A stretch of 64,000 nt of DNA from positions 72,476,751 through 72,540,750 of the forward strand of contig OX422223.1 in the NCBI GenBank assembly GCA_949130495.1, read 5' to 3'. The notes beneath the pieces were generated by a model that did no database searches, was not told the origin of the DNA, and worked only from the letters and a program-made list of their open reading frames with translations. Below are positions 38,101 to 50,652 of this stretch, piece by piece. Source of the stretch: Sambucus nigra (taxonomy: Eukaryota > Streptophyta > Magnoliopsida > Dipsacales > Adoxaceae). Positions within the stretch are counted from its first letter, which is position 1, and every line of letters begins with the position of its first letter. The translations under genes were made by a program, and so were the position numbers.

Positions 38101-39552
38101 TTGTAGGAACTGACCGCGTAGTCCTGGGTCTCCCGGTTTGAGAGTATGACGATAATTTGTAAAAATCATAAAAACATGCCGTTAAAGGGTAAAAACGCAA
38201 ACCGGCCCCGAAATGATGCCGTAAGAGGCATGAACATGTCGCACGGGACCAATGTAACTTGTAGGAACCGACCACGTAGTCCCGGGTCTCCCGATTTGAG
38301 AGGATGACGATAATTTGAAAAAATCACACTTAGAATTAAAAAAATAGGCCGTTAAAGGGTGAAAATCCAAACCGCCCCCCAATCGACCCCGTAGGAGGCA
38401 CGAACACCTCGCACGGGACCAATGTAACTTGTAGGAACTGACAGCGTAGTCCCGGGTCTCTCGGTTTCTGAATAGGATGATAATTTACAAAAATCAACAC
38501 TTAAAACTTAAAAACATGTCGTTAAAGGGTGAAAACCCAAACCAGTCCCCAAACAACCCCGTAGGAGGCATGAACACCTTGCACGGGACCAATGTAACTT
38601 CTAGGAACTGACCACGTAGTCCTGGGTCTCCCGGTTGGAGAGTATGACTGTAATTTGTAAAAATCACACTTAGAGTTGAAAACAGGCCATTAAAGGGTGA
38701 AAACCCAAACCGGCCCCCAATCGACCCCGTACGAGGTAAGAACACCTCGCACGGGACCAATGTAACTTGTAGGAATAGACCGCATAGTCCCGGGTCTCCC
38801 GGTTTGTGAATAGGATGTTAATTTCCAAAAATCAACATTTAAACTTAAAAACAGGCCGTTAAAGGGTGAAAACTCAAACTAGCAACCAAACGACCCCGTA
38901 GGAGGCACGAACACCTCGCACGGGACCAATATAACTTGTAGGAACTGACCACATAGTTCCGGGTCTCCCTATTTGAGAGTATAATGATAATTTGCAAAAA
39001 TGAAACTTAGAGTTAAAAACATGCCGTTAAAGGGTGAAAAACCAAACCGGCTCCGAAAAGACCCCGTAGGAGGCACGAACACCTCGCACGGGACCAATGT
39101 AACTTGTAGGAACTGACCGCATAGTCTCGGGTCTCCCGGTTTGAGAGTATGCCTATAACTTGGAAAAATCACACTTAGAGTTAAAAATAGGTCGTTAATG
39201 GGTGAAAACCCAAACCGGCCCCCAATCGACCCCTTAGGAGGCACCAACACCTTGCACAGTACATTGTGACTTGTAGGAACTGACAGCATAGTCCCAAGTC
39301 TCCCGATTTGTGAATAGTATGATAATTTGCAAAACACAACAGTTAAACATAAAAACATGTCGTTAAAGGGTGAAAACCAAAACGAGCCCCCAAACGACCC
39401 CGTAGGAGGCACAAACACCTCGCATGGGACCAATGTAACTTGTAGGAACAGACCGCGCAGTCCCGGGTCTTTCGGTTTCAAAGTATGACGGTAATTTGAA
39501 AAAATCACACTTAGATATGAAAACATGCCGTTAAAGGATGAAAACCCAAACC
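35183..39552 (+). repeat. 28-monomer HOR unit B'
   Basis: This is a copy of 7,927-12,296. It shares with B the four-A run in GTGTGAAAACCC (near 35,357), TTTAAGAGTATTACG (near 35,790) and ACTAACTGCG (near 35,594). It continues without a break into the extra 10/11-monomer stretch. Confidence 0.92.
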
Positions 39553-41862
39553 AGCCCCTAAACGACCCCGTAGGAGGCACGAACACCTCGCAAGGGACTA
39601 ATGTAACTTGTAGGAATAGATCGGGTCATCTCGGCTCTCTCGGTTTGAGAGTATGAGGATAATTTGTAAAAATCACACTTAGTTACAAACATGCCGTTGA
39701 AGGGTGAAAACCCAAATCGGCCCCTAAACGACCTCGTAGGAGGCACGAACAGCTCGCACGGGACCAATGTTACTTGTAGGAACTGACCGCGTAGTCCTGG
39801 GTCTCCCGGTTTGAGAGTATGATGATAATTAGCAAAAATCCCAAAAACATGCCGTTAAAGGGTAAAAACGCAAACCGGCCCCCAAATGATGCCGTTGGAG
39901 GCATGAACACGTCGCACGGGACCAATGTAACTTGTAGGAACTGACCGCGTAGTCCCGGGGCTCCATATTTGAGAGGATGAAGATAATTTGCAAAAATCAC
40001 ACTTAGAGTTAAAAAAATAGGTCTTTAAAGGGTTAAAACCCAAATCGGCCCCCAATCGACCCCGTAGAAGGCACGAACACCTCGCACGGGACCAATGTAA
40101 CTTGTAGGAACTGACAGCATAGTCCCGGGGCTCCCGATTTGTGAATAGGATGATAATTTACAAAAATCAACACTTAAAACTTAAAAATATGTCGTTAAAG
40201 GGTGAAAACCCAAACCAGCCCCCAAACAACCCCGTAGGAGGAATGAACACCTCGCACGGGACCAATGTAACTTGTAGGAGCTGAGCACGTAGTCCCGAGT
40301 CTTCCGGTTGGAGAGTATGACGATAATTTGTAAAAATCACACTTAGAGTTGAAAACAGGCCATTAAAGGGTGAAAACCCAAATCGGCCCCCAATCGACCC
40401 CGTACGAGGCACGAACACTTCGCACGGGACCAATGTAACTTGTAGGAATAGACCGCATAGTCCCGGGTCTCCCGGTTTATGAATAGGATGATAATTTGCA
40501 AAAATAAACATTTAAAATTAAAAACAGGCCGTTAAAGGGTGAAAACTCAAACCAGCCCCCAAACGACCCCGTAGGAGGCACGAACACCTCGCACGGGACC
40601 AATGTAACTTGTAGGAACTGACCACATAGTTCTGGGTCTCCCTATTTGAGAGTATAATGATAATTTCCAAAACTGAAACTTAGATTTAAAAACATGCCGT
40701 TAAAAGGTGAAAACCCAAACCGGCCCCGAAACGACCCCATAGGAGGCACGGACACCTCGCACGTGACCAATGTAACTTGTAGGAACTGATCACATAGTTT
40801 CGGGTCTCCCTATTTGAGAGTATAATGATAATTTCCAAAACTGAAACTTAGAGTTAAAAACATGCCGTTAAAAGGTGAAAACCCAAACCAGCCCCGAAAT
40901 GACCCCATAGGAGGCACGGACACCTCGCACGGGACCAATGTAACTTGTAGGAACTGACCGCATAGTCTCGGGTCTCCCTTTTTGAGAGTATGACGATAAC
41001 TTGGAAAAATCACACTTTGAGTTAAAAACAGGTCGTTGATGGGTGAAAACCCAAACCGGCCCCCAATCGACCCCGTAGGAGGCACGAACACCTTGCACGG
41101 GACATTGTGACTTGTAGGAACTGACAGCGTAGTCCCGGGTCTCTCGGTTTGTGAATAGGATGATAATTTGTAAAACTCAATAGTTAAATATAAAAACATG
41201 CCGTTAATGGGTGAAAACCCAAACGAGCCCCCAAACGACCCCGGAGGAGGCATGAACACCTCGCACGGGACCAATGTAATTGTAGGAACTGACTGCGTAG
41301 TCCCGGGTGTTTCGGTTTCAAAGTATGACGGTAATTTGCAAAAATCACACTTAGACATGAAAACATGCTGTTAAAGGATGAAAACCCAAACCAGCCCCTA
41401 AGGACCCCATTGGAGGCACGAACACCTCGCACGGGACTAATGCAACTTGTAGCAACAGACCGGGTAATCCCGGATCTCCCGGTTTAAGAGTATGATGATA
41501 ATTTCTAAAAATCACACTTAGTTACAAACATGCCGTTAAAGGGTGAAAACCCAAATCGGCCCCCAAACGACCTCGTAGGAGGCACGAACACCTCGCACGG
41601 GACCAATGTTGCTTCTAGGAACTGACCGTGTAGTTCTGGGTCTCCCGGTTTTAGAATATGAAGATAATATGTAAAAATCACAAAAACATGCCGTTAAAGG
41701 GTAAAAACGCAAACCGGCCCCTAAATGATGCCGTAGGAGGCATAAACACGTCGCACGGGACCAATGTAACTTGTAGGAACTGACCGTGTAATCCCGGGTC
41801 TCCCGATTTGAGAGGATGAAGATAATTTGCAAAAATCACACTTAGAATTAAAAAAATAGGCC

Positions 41863-43873
41863 GTTAAAGGGTGAAAATCAAAACCGACACCCAATCGACC
41901 TCGTAGGAGGCACGAACACCTCACACGGGACCAATGTAACTTGTAGGAACTGACAGCGTAGTCCCGGGTCTCCCGATTTTTGAATAGGATGATAATTTAC
42001 AAAAATCAACACTTAAAATTTAAAAACATGTCGTTAAAGGGTAAAAACCCAAACCAGCCCCCAAACAACCCAGTAGGAGGCATGAACACCTTGCACGGGT
42101 CCAATGTAACTTGTAGGAACTGACCACGTAGTCCTGGGTCTCCCGGTTGGAGAGTATGACGCTAATTTGTAAAAATCACACTTAGAGTTGAAAACAGGCC
42201 ATTAAAGAGTGAAAACCCAAACCGGCCCCCAATCGATCCCGTAGGATGTAAGAACACCTCGCACGGGACCAATGTAACTTGTAGGAATAGACCGCATAGT
42301 CCCGGGTCTCCCGGTTTGTGAATAGGATGTTAATTTCCAAAAATCAACATTTAAACTTAAAAACAGGCCGTTAAAGGGTGAAAACTCAAACTAGCAACCA
42401 AACGACCCCGTAGGAGGCCCGAACACCTCGCACGGGACCAATGTAACTTGTAGGAACTGACCACATAGTTCCGGGTCACCCTTTTTGAGAGTATAATGAT
42501 AATTCGCAAAAATGAAACTTAGAGTTAAAAACATGTCATTAAAGGGTGAAAAACCAAACCGGCTCCGAAACGACCCCATAAGAGGCACGAACACCTCGCA
42601 CGGGACCAATGTAATTGTAGGAATTGACCGTATAGTCTCGAGTCTCCCGGTTTGAGAGTATGACGATAACTTGGAAAAATCACACTTAGAGTTAAAAACA
42701 GGTCGTTAATGGGTGAAAACCCAAACCGGCCCCCAATCGACCCCGTAGGAGGCACCAACACCTTGCACGGTACATTGTGACTTGTAGGAACTGACAGCGT
42801 AGTCCCGAGTCTCCCGATTTGTGAATAGTATGATAATTTGCAAAACTCAACAGTTAAACATAAAAATATGTCGTTAAGGGGTGAAAACCCAAACGAGCCC
42901 CCAAACGACCCCATAGGAGGCACAAACACCTCGCACGGGACCAATGTAACTTGTAGGAACTGACCGCGTAGTCCCGGGTCTTTCGATTTCAAAGTATGAC
43001 GGTAATTTGCAAAAATCACACTTAGACATGAAAACACGCCGTTAAAGGATGAAAACCCAAATCAGCCCCTAAACGACCCCGTAGGAGGCACGAATACCTC
43101 GCAAGGGACTAATGTAACTTGTAGGAATAGATCGCGTAATCCCGGATCTCCCGGTTTCAGAGTATGAGGATAATTTGCAAAAATCACACTTAGTTATAAA
43201 CATGCCGTTGAAGGGTGAAAATTGAAATCGGCCCCTAAACGACCTCGTAGGAGGCACGAACACCTCGCACGGGACCAATGTTACTTGTAGGAACTTACCG
43301 CGTAGTCCTGGGTCTCCCGGTTTGAGAGTATGATGATAATTTGCAAAAATTCGGAAAACATGCCGTTAAAGGGTAAAAACGCAAACCGGCCCCCAAATGA
43401 TGCCGCAGGAGGCATGAACACGTCGCACGGGACCAATGTAACTTGTAGGAACTTACCGCGTAGTCCAGAGTCTCCCGATTTGAGAGGATGACGATAATTT
43501 GCAAAAATAACACTTAGATTTAAAAAAAATAGGTCGTTAAAGGGTTAAAACCCAAACCGGCCCCCAATCGATCCCGTAGGAGCCAGGACCACCTCGCACG
43601 GGACCAATGTAACTTGTAGGAACTGACAGCGTAGTCCCGGGGCTCCCGATTTGTGAATAGGATGATAATTTACAAAAATCAACACTTAAAACTTAAAAAT
43701 ATGTCGTTAAAGGGTGAAAACCCAAACCAGGCCACAAACAACCCCGTAGGAGGCATGAACACCTCGCACGGGACCAATGTAACTTGTAGGAACTGACCAC
43801 GTAGTCCCGGGTCTCCCGATTGGAGAGTATGACGATAATTTGTAAAAATCACACTTAGAGTTGAAAACAGGCC
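41863..43873 (+). repeat. 12-monomer duplication of 38,351-40,361
   Basis: The anchors 41,863, 42,370, 43,536, 43,706 and 43,874 correspond to 38,351, 38,858, 40,024, 40,194 and 40,362, all at an offset of 3,512 bp (21 monomers). Shared markers are AACTCAAACTAGCAACC, GTAAGAACACCTCG and CATGCCGTTGAAGGG. It is more diverged than A and A' are from each other. Confidence 0.87.
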
Positions 43874-45713
43874 GTTAAAAGGTGAAAACTCAAACCAGCC
43901 ACCAAACGACCCCGTAGGAGGCACGAACACCTCGCATGGGACCAATGTAACTTGTAGGAACTGACGACATAGTTCCAGGTCTCCCTCTTTTAGAGTATGA
44001 TGATAATTTGAAAAAATGAAACTTATAGTTAAAAACATGCCGTTAAAGGGTGAAAACCCAAACCGGAACCCCGAAACAACCCCGTAGGAGGCACGAACAC
44101 CTCTCACGGGACCAATGTAACTTGTAGTAACTGACTGCATAGTATCGGGTCTCCCGGTTTGAGAGTATGACGATAAATTGGAGAAATCACACTTAGAGTT
44201 AAAAACAGGTCGTTAAAGGGTGAAAACCCAAACCGGCCCCCAATCGACCACGTACGAGGCACGAACACCTCGCACGGAACCAATGTAACTTGTAGGAATA
44301 GACCGCATAGTCCCGGGTCTCCTGGTTTGTGAATAGGATGATAATTTGCAGAAATCAACATATAAAATTAAAAATAGGCCGTTAAAGGGTTAAAACTCAA
44401 ACCAGCCCCCAAACGACCCCGTAGGAGGCACGAACACCTCGCACGGGACCAATGTAACTTGTAGGAACTGACCACATAGTTCCAGGTCTCCCTATTTGAG
44501 AGTATGATGATAATTTCCAAAACTGAAACTTAGAGTGAAAAACATGTCGTTAAAGGATGAAAAACCAAACCGGACCCGATACGACCCCGTAAGAGGCACG
44601 AACACCTCGCACGGGACCAATGTAACTTGTAGGAACTGACCGCATAGTCTCGGGTCTCCCGGTTTGAGAGTATGACGATAACTTGGAAAAATCACACTTA
44701 GAGTTAAAAACAAGTCGTTAATGGGTGAAAACCCAAACCGATCCCCAATCGACCCCGTAGGAGGCACCAACACCTTGCACGGGACATTGTGACTGGTACG
44801 AACTCATAGTGTAGTCCCGAGTCTCCCGATTTCTGAATAGTATGATCATTTGCAAAACTCAACAGTTAAACATAAAAACATGTCGTTAAAGGGTGAAAAC
44901 CCAAACGATCACCAAACGACCCCGTAGGAGGCACGAACGCCTCGAACGGGACCAATGTAACTTGTAGGAACTGATCGCGCAGTCCCGGGTGTTTCGATTT
45001 CAAAGTATGACGGTAATTTGTAAAAATCACACCTAGACACGAAAACATGCCGTTAAAGGATGAAAACCCAAACCAGCCCCTAAACGACCCCGTAGGAGGC
45101 ACGAACACCTCACACGGGACCAATGTAACTTGTAGGAACAGATCGCGTAATCCCAGATCTCCCGGTTTAAGAGTATGATGATAATTTGTAAAAATCACAC
45201 TCAGTTACAAACACGCCGTTAAAGGGTGAAAACCCAAACCGGCCCCAAACGACCTCGTAGGAGGCACGAACACCTCGCACGGGACCAATGTTTCTTGAAG
45301 GAACTGACCGCGTAGTCCTGGGTCTCCCGGTTTGAGAGTATGACGATAATTTACAAAAATCCCAAAAACATGCCGTTAAAGGGTAAAAATGCAAACCGGC
45401 CCCCAAACGACCCCGTAGGAGGCACGAACACCTCGCACGGTACCAATGTAACTTGTAGGAACTGACAGCGTAGTCGCCGGTCTCCCGGTTTGTGAATAAG
45501 ATGATAATTTGTAAAAATCAACACTTAAACTTAAAAACATACCGTTAAAGGGTGAAAACCCAAACCGGCCCCCAAATGACCCCTTAGGAGGCACGAACAC
45601 CTCGCGCGGGACCAATGTAACTTGTGGGAACTGACAGGGTAGTCCTGGGTCTCCCGGTTTGTGAATAGGATGATAATTTACAAAAATCAACACTTAAAAC
45701 TTAAAAACAGGCC
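43874..45713 (+). repeat. 15-monomer HOR, shortened copy 1 (11 monomers)
   Basis: Eleven anchors (44,042 to 45,714) span 1,840 bp. The unit starts with GTTAAAAGGTGAAAACTCA, as at 45,714 and 48,136. The monomer at 44,212 begins as one subtype and ends as another (CGTACGAGGCACG, GGAATAGACCGC), so about two monomers were lost by an in-register fusion. Further monomers are missing after the 158-bp subtype. Confidence 0.78.
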
Positions 45714-48135
45714 GTTAAAAGGTGAAAACTCAAACCAACCCCCAAACGACCCCGTAGGAGGCACAAACACCTCGCACGGAACCAATGTAACTTGTAGGAA
45801 CTGACCATATAGTTCTGGGTCTCCCTCTTTTAGAGTATGATGATAATTTGCAAAAATGAAACTTAGAGTTAAAAACATGCCGTTAAAGGGTGAAAACCCA
45901 AACCGGCCCCGAAACAACCCCGTAGGAGGTACGAACACCTCGCACGGGACCAATGTAACTTGTAGGAACTGACCGCGTAGTCTCGGGTCTCCCGGTTTGA
46001 GAGTATGACGATAACTTGGAAAAATCACGCTTAGAGTTAAAAATAGGTCGTTAAAGGGTGAAAACGCAAATCGGCCCCCAATCGACCCCGTAGGAAGCAC
46101 GAACACCTCACACGGGACCAATGTAACGAGTAGGAACTGAAAGCGTAGTCCCGGGTCTCCCAATTTGTGAATAGGATGATAATTTACAAAAATCAACACT
46201 TAAAATTTAAAAACATGCCGTTAAAGGGTGAAATCCCAAACCAGCCTCCAAATAACCCCGTAGGAGGCATGAACACCTCGCACGGGACCAATGTAACTTG
46301 TAGGAGCTGTCCACGTAGTCCCGAGTCTCCCGGTTGGAGAGTATGACGATAATTTGTAAAAATCACACTTAGAGTTGAAAATAGGTCATTAAAGGGTGAA
46401 AACCCAAACCGGCCCCCAATTGACCCCGTACGAGGCACGAACACTTCGCACGGGACCAATGTAACTTGTAGGAATAGACCGCATAGTCTCGGGTCTCCTG
46501 GTTTGTGAATAGGATGATAATTTGCAGAAATCAACATTTGAAATTAAAAACAGGCCGTTAAAGGGTTAAAACTCAAACCAGCCCCCAAATAACCCCGTAG
46601 GAGGCACGAACACCTCGCACGGGACCAATGTAACTTGTAGGAACTGACCACATAGTTTCGGGTCTCCCTATTTGAGAGTATGATGATAATTTCCAAAACT
46701 GAAACTTAGAGTTAAAAACATGTCGTTAAAGGGTGAAAAACCAAACAGGCCCCGAAACGACCCTGTAGGAGGCACGAACACCTCGTACGGGACCAATGTA
46801 ACTTGTAGGAACTGACCGCATAGTCTCGGGTCTCCCGGTTTGAGAGTATGACGATAACTTAGAAAAATCACACTTAGAGTTAAAAAGAGGTCGTTAATTG
46901 GTGAAAACCTAAATCGGCCCCCAATCGACCCCGTAAGACGCACCAACACCTTGCACGGGACATTGTGACTTGTAGGAACTGACAGCGTAGTCCTGAGTCT
47001 CCCAATTTGTTAATAGTATGATAATTTGCAAAACTCAACAGTTAAACATACAAACATGCCGATAAATGGTGAAAACCCAAACGAGCCCCCAAACGACCCC
47101 GTAGGAGGCACGAACACCTCGCACGGGACCAATATAACTTGTAGGAACTGACCGCATAGTCTCGGGTCTCCCGGTTTGAGAGTATGCCGATAACTTGTAG
47201 GACCAATGTAACTTGTAGGAACAGATCGTGTAATCCCGGGCATCCCGGTTTGAGAGTATGATGATAATTTGTAAAAATCACACTTAGTTACAAACATGCC
47301 GTTAAAGGGCGAAAACAAAAACCGGCCCCCAAACGACCTCGTAGGAGGCATGAACACCTCGCACGGGAGCAATGTTACTTGTAGGAACTAACCGCGTAGT
47401 CCTGGGTCTCTCGGTTTGAGAGTATGATGATAATTTGCAAAAATCCCAAAAACATGCCGTTAAAGGGTAAAAACGCAAACCGGCACCCAAATGATGCCGT
47501 AGGAGGCACGAACACGTCACATGGGACCAATGTAACTTGTAGGAACTGACCGCGTAGTCCCGAGTCTCCCTATTTGAGAGGATGACGATAATTTGCAAAA
47601 ATCACACTGAGAGTTAAAAAAATAGGTCGTTAAAGGGTTAAAACCAAAACCGGCCCCCAATCGACCCCGTAGGAGGCACGAACACCTCGCACGGGACCAA
47701 TGTAACTTGTAGGAACTGACAGGGTAGTCCTGGGTCTCCCGGTTTGTGAATAGGATGATAATTTAAAAAAATCAACACTTAAAACTTTAAAATATGTCGT
47801 TAAAGGGTGAAAACCCAAACCAGCCCCCAAACAACCCCGTAGGAGGCATGATCACCTCGCACGGGACCAATGTAACTTGTAGGAACTAACCACGTAGTCC
47901 CGGGTCTCCCGGTTGGAGAGTATGAAGATAATTTGTAAGAATCACACTTAGAGTTGAAAACAGGCCATTAATGAGTGAAAACCCAAATCGGCCCCCAATC
48001 GAGCCCGATCGAGGCACGAACACCTCGCACGGGACCAATGGAACTTGTAGGAATAGACTGCATAGTCCCGGGTCTCCCGATTTGTGAATAGGATGATAAT
48101 TTGCAAAAATCAACATTTAAACTTAAAAACAGGCC
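45714..48135 (+). repeat. 15-monomer HOR, copy 2 with a 240-bp composite monomer
   Basis: The anchors 45,714 to 48,136 make 14 steps in 2,422 bp. Thirteen are normal and one (47,061-47,300) is 240 bp. Order agrees with the full copy that follows, except that the monomer starting GGATGAAAACCC is missing around the composite. Confidence 0.85.
47061..47300 (+). repeat. Composite monomer of 240 bp
   Basis: A normal monomer is read to GAGAGTATGCCGATAACTTG (to about 47,197). The sequence then jumps back to GGACCAATGTAACTTGTAGG (from about 47,199) of a TTACAAACATG-type monomer. The join lacks the usual tail and anchor. TAACTTG occurs on both sides of the join and may have served as short shared homology. 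Confidence 0.85.
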
Positions 48136-50652
48136 GTTAAAAGGTGAAAACTCAAACCAGCCCCCAAACGACCCCGTAAGAGGCACTAACACCTCGCACG
48201 GGACCAATGTAACTTGTAAGAACTGACCACATAGTTCCGGGTCTCCCTCTTTTAGAGTATGATGATAATTTGCAAAAATGAAACTTAGAGTTAAAACCAG
48301 GCCGTTAAAGGGTGAAAACCCAAACCGGCCCCGAAACAACCCCGTAGGAGGAACGAACACCTCGCACGGGACCAATGTAACTTGTAGGAACTGACCGCAT
48401 AGTCTCGGGTCTCCCGGTTTGAGAGTATGACGATAACTTGGAAAAATCACACTTAGAGTTAAAAACAGGTCATTAAAGGCTGAAAACCCAAATCGGGCCC
48501 CAATCGCCCCCGTAGGAGGCACGAACACCGCGCACCGGACCAATGTAACGTGTAGGAACTGAAAGCGTAGTCCCGGTTCTCCCGATTTGGGAATAGGATG
48601 ATAATTTACAAAAATCAACACTTAAAACTTAAAAACATGTCGTTAAAGGGTGAAATCCCAAACCAGCGCCCAAAAAACCCCGTAGGAACATGAACACCTC
48701 GCACGGGACCAATGTAACTTGTAGGAGCTGACCACGTAGTCACGGGTCTCCCGGTTGGAGAGTATGACGATAATTTGTAAAAATCACACTTAGAGTTGAA
48801 AACAGGCCATTAAAGGGTGAAAACCCAAACCGCCCCCCAATCGACCCTGTACGAGGCACGAACACCTCGCACAGGACCAATGTAACTTGTATGAATAGAC
48901 CGCATTATCCCGGGTCTCCTGGTTTGTGAAAAGGATGATAATTTTCAGAAATCAACATTTAAAATTAAAAAGAGGTCGTTAAAGTGTTAAAACTTAAACC
49001 AGCCCCCAAACGACCCCGTAGGAGGCACGAACACCTCGCACGGGACCAATGTAACTTGTAGGAACTGACCACATAGTTTCGGGTCTCCCTATTTGAGAGT
49101 ATGATGATAAATTCCAAAACTGAAACTTAGAGTTAAAAACATGCCGTTAAAGGGTGAAAAACCAAACTGGCCCCGAAACGACCCCGTAGGAGGCACTAAC
49201 ACCTCGCACGGGACCAATGTAACTTGTAGGAACTGATCGCATAGTCTCGGGTCTCCCGGTTTGATAGTATGACGATAACTTGGAAAAATCACACTTAGAG
49301 TTAAAAACAGGTCGTTAATGGGTGAAAACCCAAACTGGCCCCCAATCGACCCCGTTGGAAGCACCAACACCTTGCACGGGACATTGTGACTTGTAGGAAC
49401 TAACAGCGTAGTCCCGAGTCTCCCGATTTGTGAATAGTATGATAATTTGCAAAACTCAACAGTTAAACATAAAAACATGCCGTTAAAGGGTGAAAACCCA
49501 AACGAGCTCCCAAATGACCCTGTAGGAGGCACGAACGCCTCGCACGGGACCAATGTAACTTGTAGGAACTGACCGCGCAGTCCCGGGTCTTTCGGTTTCA
49601 AAGTATGATGGTAATTTGCAAAAATCACACTTATATATGAAAACATGCCGTTAAAGGATGAAAACCCAAACCAGCCCCTAAACGACCCCGTAGGAGGAAC
49701 GAACACCTCGCACGGGACTAATGTAACATGTAGGAACAGATCGCGTAATCCCGGATCTCCTGGTTTGAGAGTATGATGATAATTTGTAAAAATCACACTT
49801 AGTTACAAACATGCCGTTAAAGGGTGAAAACCCAAACCGGCCCCCAAACGACCTCGTAGGAGGCACGAACGCCTCGCACGGGACTAATGTTACTTGTAGG
49901 AACTGACCACGTAGTCCTGGGTCTCCCGATTTGAGAGTATGACGATAATTTACAAAAATCCCAAAAAAATGCCGTTAAAGGGTAAAAATGCAAACCGGCC
50001 CCCAAATGATGCCGTAGGAGGCATGAACACGTCGCAGGGGACCAATGTAACTTTTAGGAACTGACCGCGTAGTCCTGGGTCTCCCGATTTGAGAGGATGA
50101 TGATAATTTGCAAAAATCACACTTAGAGTTAAAAAAAAATAGGCCGTTAAAGGGTTGAAACCCAAACCGGCCCCCAATCGACCCCGTAGGAGGCACGAAC
50201 ACCTCGCACGGGACCAATGTAACTTGTAGGAACTGACAGCGTAGTCCCAGGTCTCCCGATTTGTGAATAGGATGATAATTTACAAAAATCAAGTCTTAAA
50301 ACTAAAAAATATGTCGTTAAAGGGTGAAAACAAAACCAGCCCCCAAACAACCCCGTAGGAGGAATGAACACCTCACACGGGACCAATGTAACTTGTAGGA
50401 ACTGACCACGTAGTCCCGGGTCTCCCGGTTGGAGAGTATGACGATAATTTGTTAAAATCACACTTAGAGTTGAAAATAGGCCATTAAAGGGTGAAAACCC
50501 AAATCGGTCCCCCAATCGACCCCGTACGAGGCACGAACACCTCGCACGGGACTAATGTAACTTGTAGGAATTGACCGCATAGTCCCGGGTCTCCCGATTT
50601 CTGAATAAGATGATAATTTGCAAAAATCAACATTTAAACATAAAAACAGGCC
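48136..50652 (+). repeat. 15-monomer HOR, complete copy 3 (2,517 bp)
   Basis: I counted 15 monomers: anchors 48,136, 48,304, 48,472, 48,642, 48,809, 48,978, 49,146, 49,314, 49,482, 49,650, 49,816, 49,974, 50,146, 50,316, 50,483 and 50,653. Subtype order includes the TTAAAACTT tail, the AACAGTTAAACAT tail, GGATGAAAACCC, TTACAAACATG, the 158-bp subtype and the long A-run. Confidence 0.88.

Larger units (their letters stand above)
30397..41863 (+). repeat. HOR block R, copy 2 (11.5 kb)
   Basis: This is an exact-register copy of 3,141-14,607 (offset 27,256 throughout). It contains units A' (30,499-35,182) and B' (35,183-39,552) and the 10/11-monomer tail (39,553-41,863) with the same local monomer doublet. 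The right edge lies inside a long-A-run monomer, after which the sequence follows 38,351 onward instead of 14,607 onward. Confidence 0.93.

Noticed and set aside
30397..41863. Assembly duplication as the explanation of block R copy 2
   Set aside because: The copies differ by many scattered substitutions and indels (a few percent), so they are not the same sequence placed twice. Misjoining at the edges cannot be excluded without reads.
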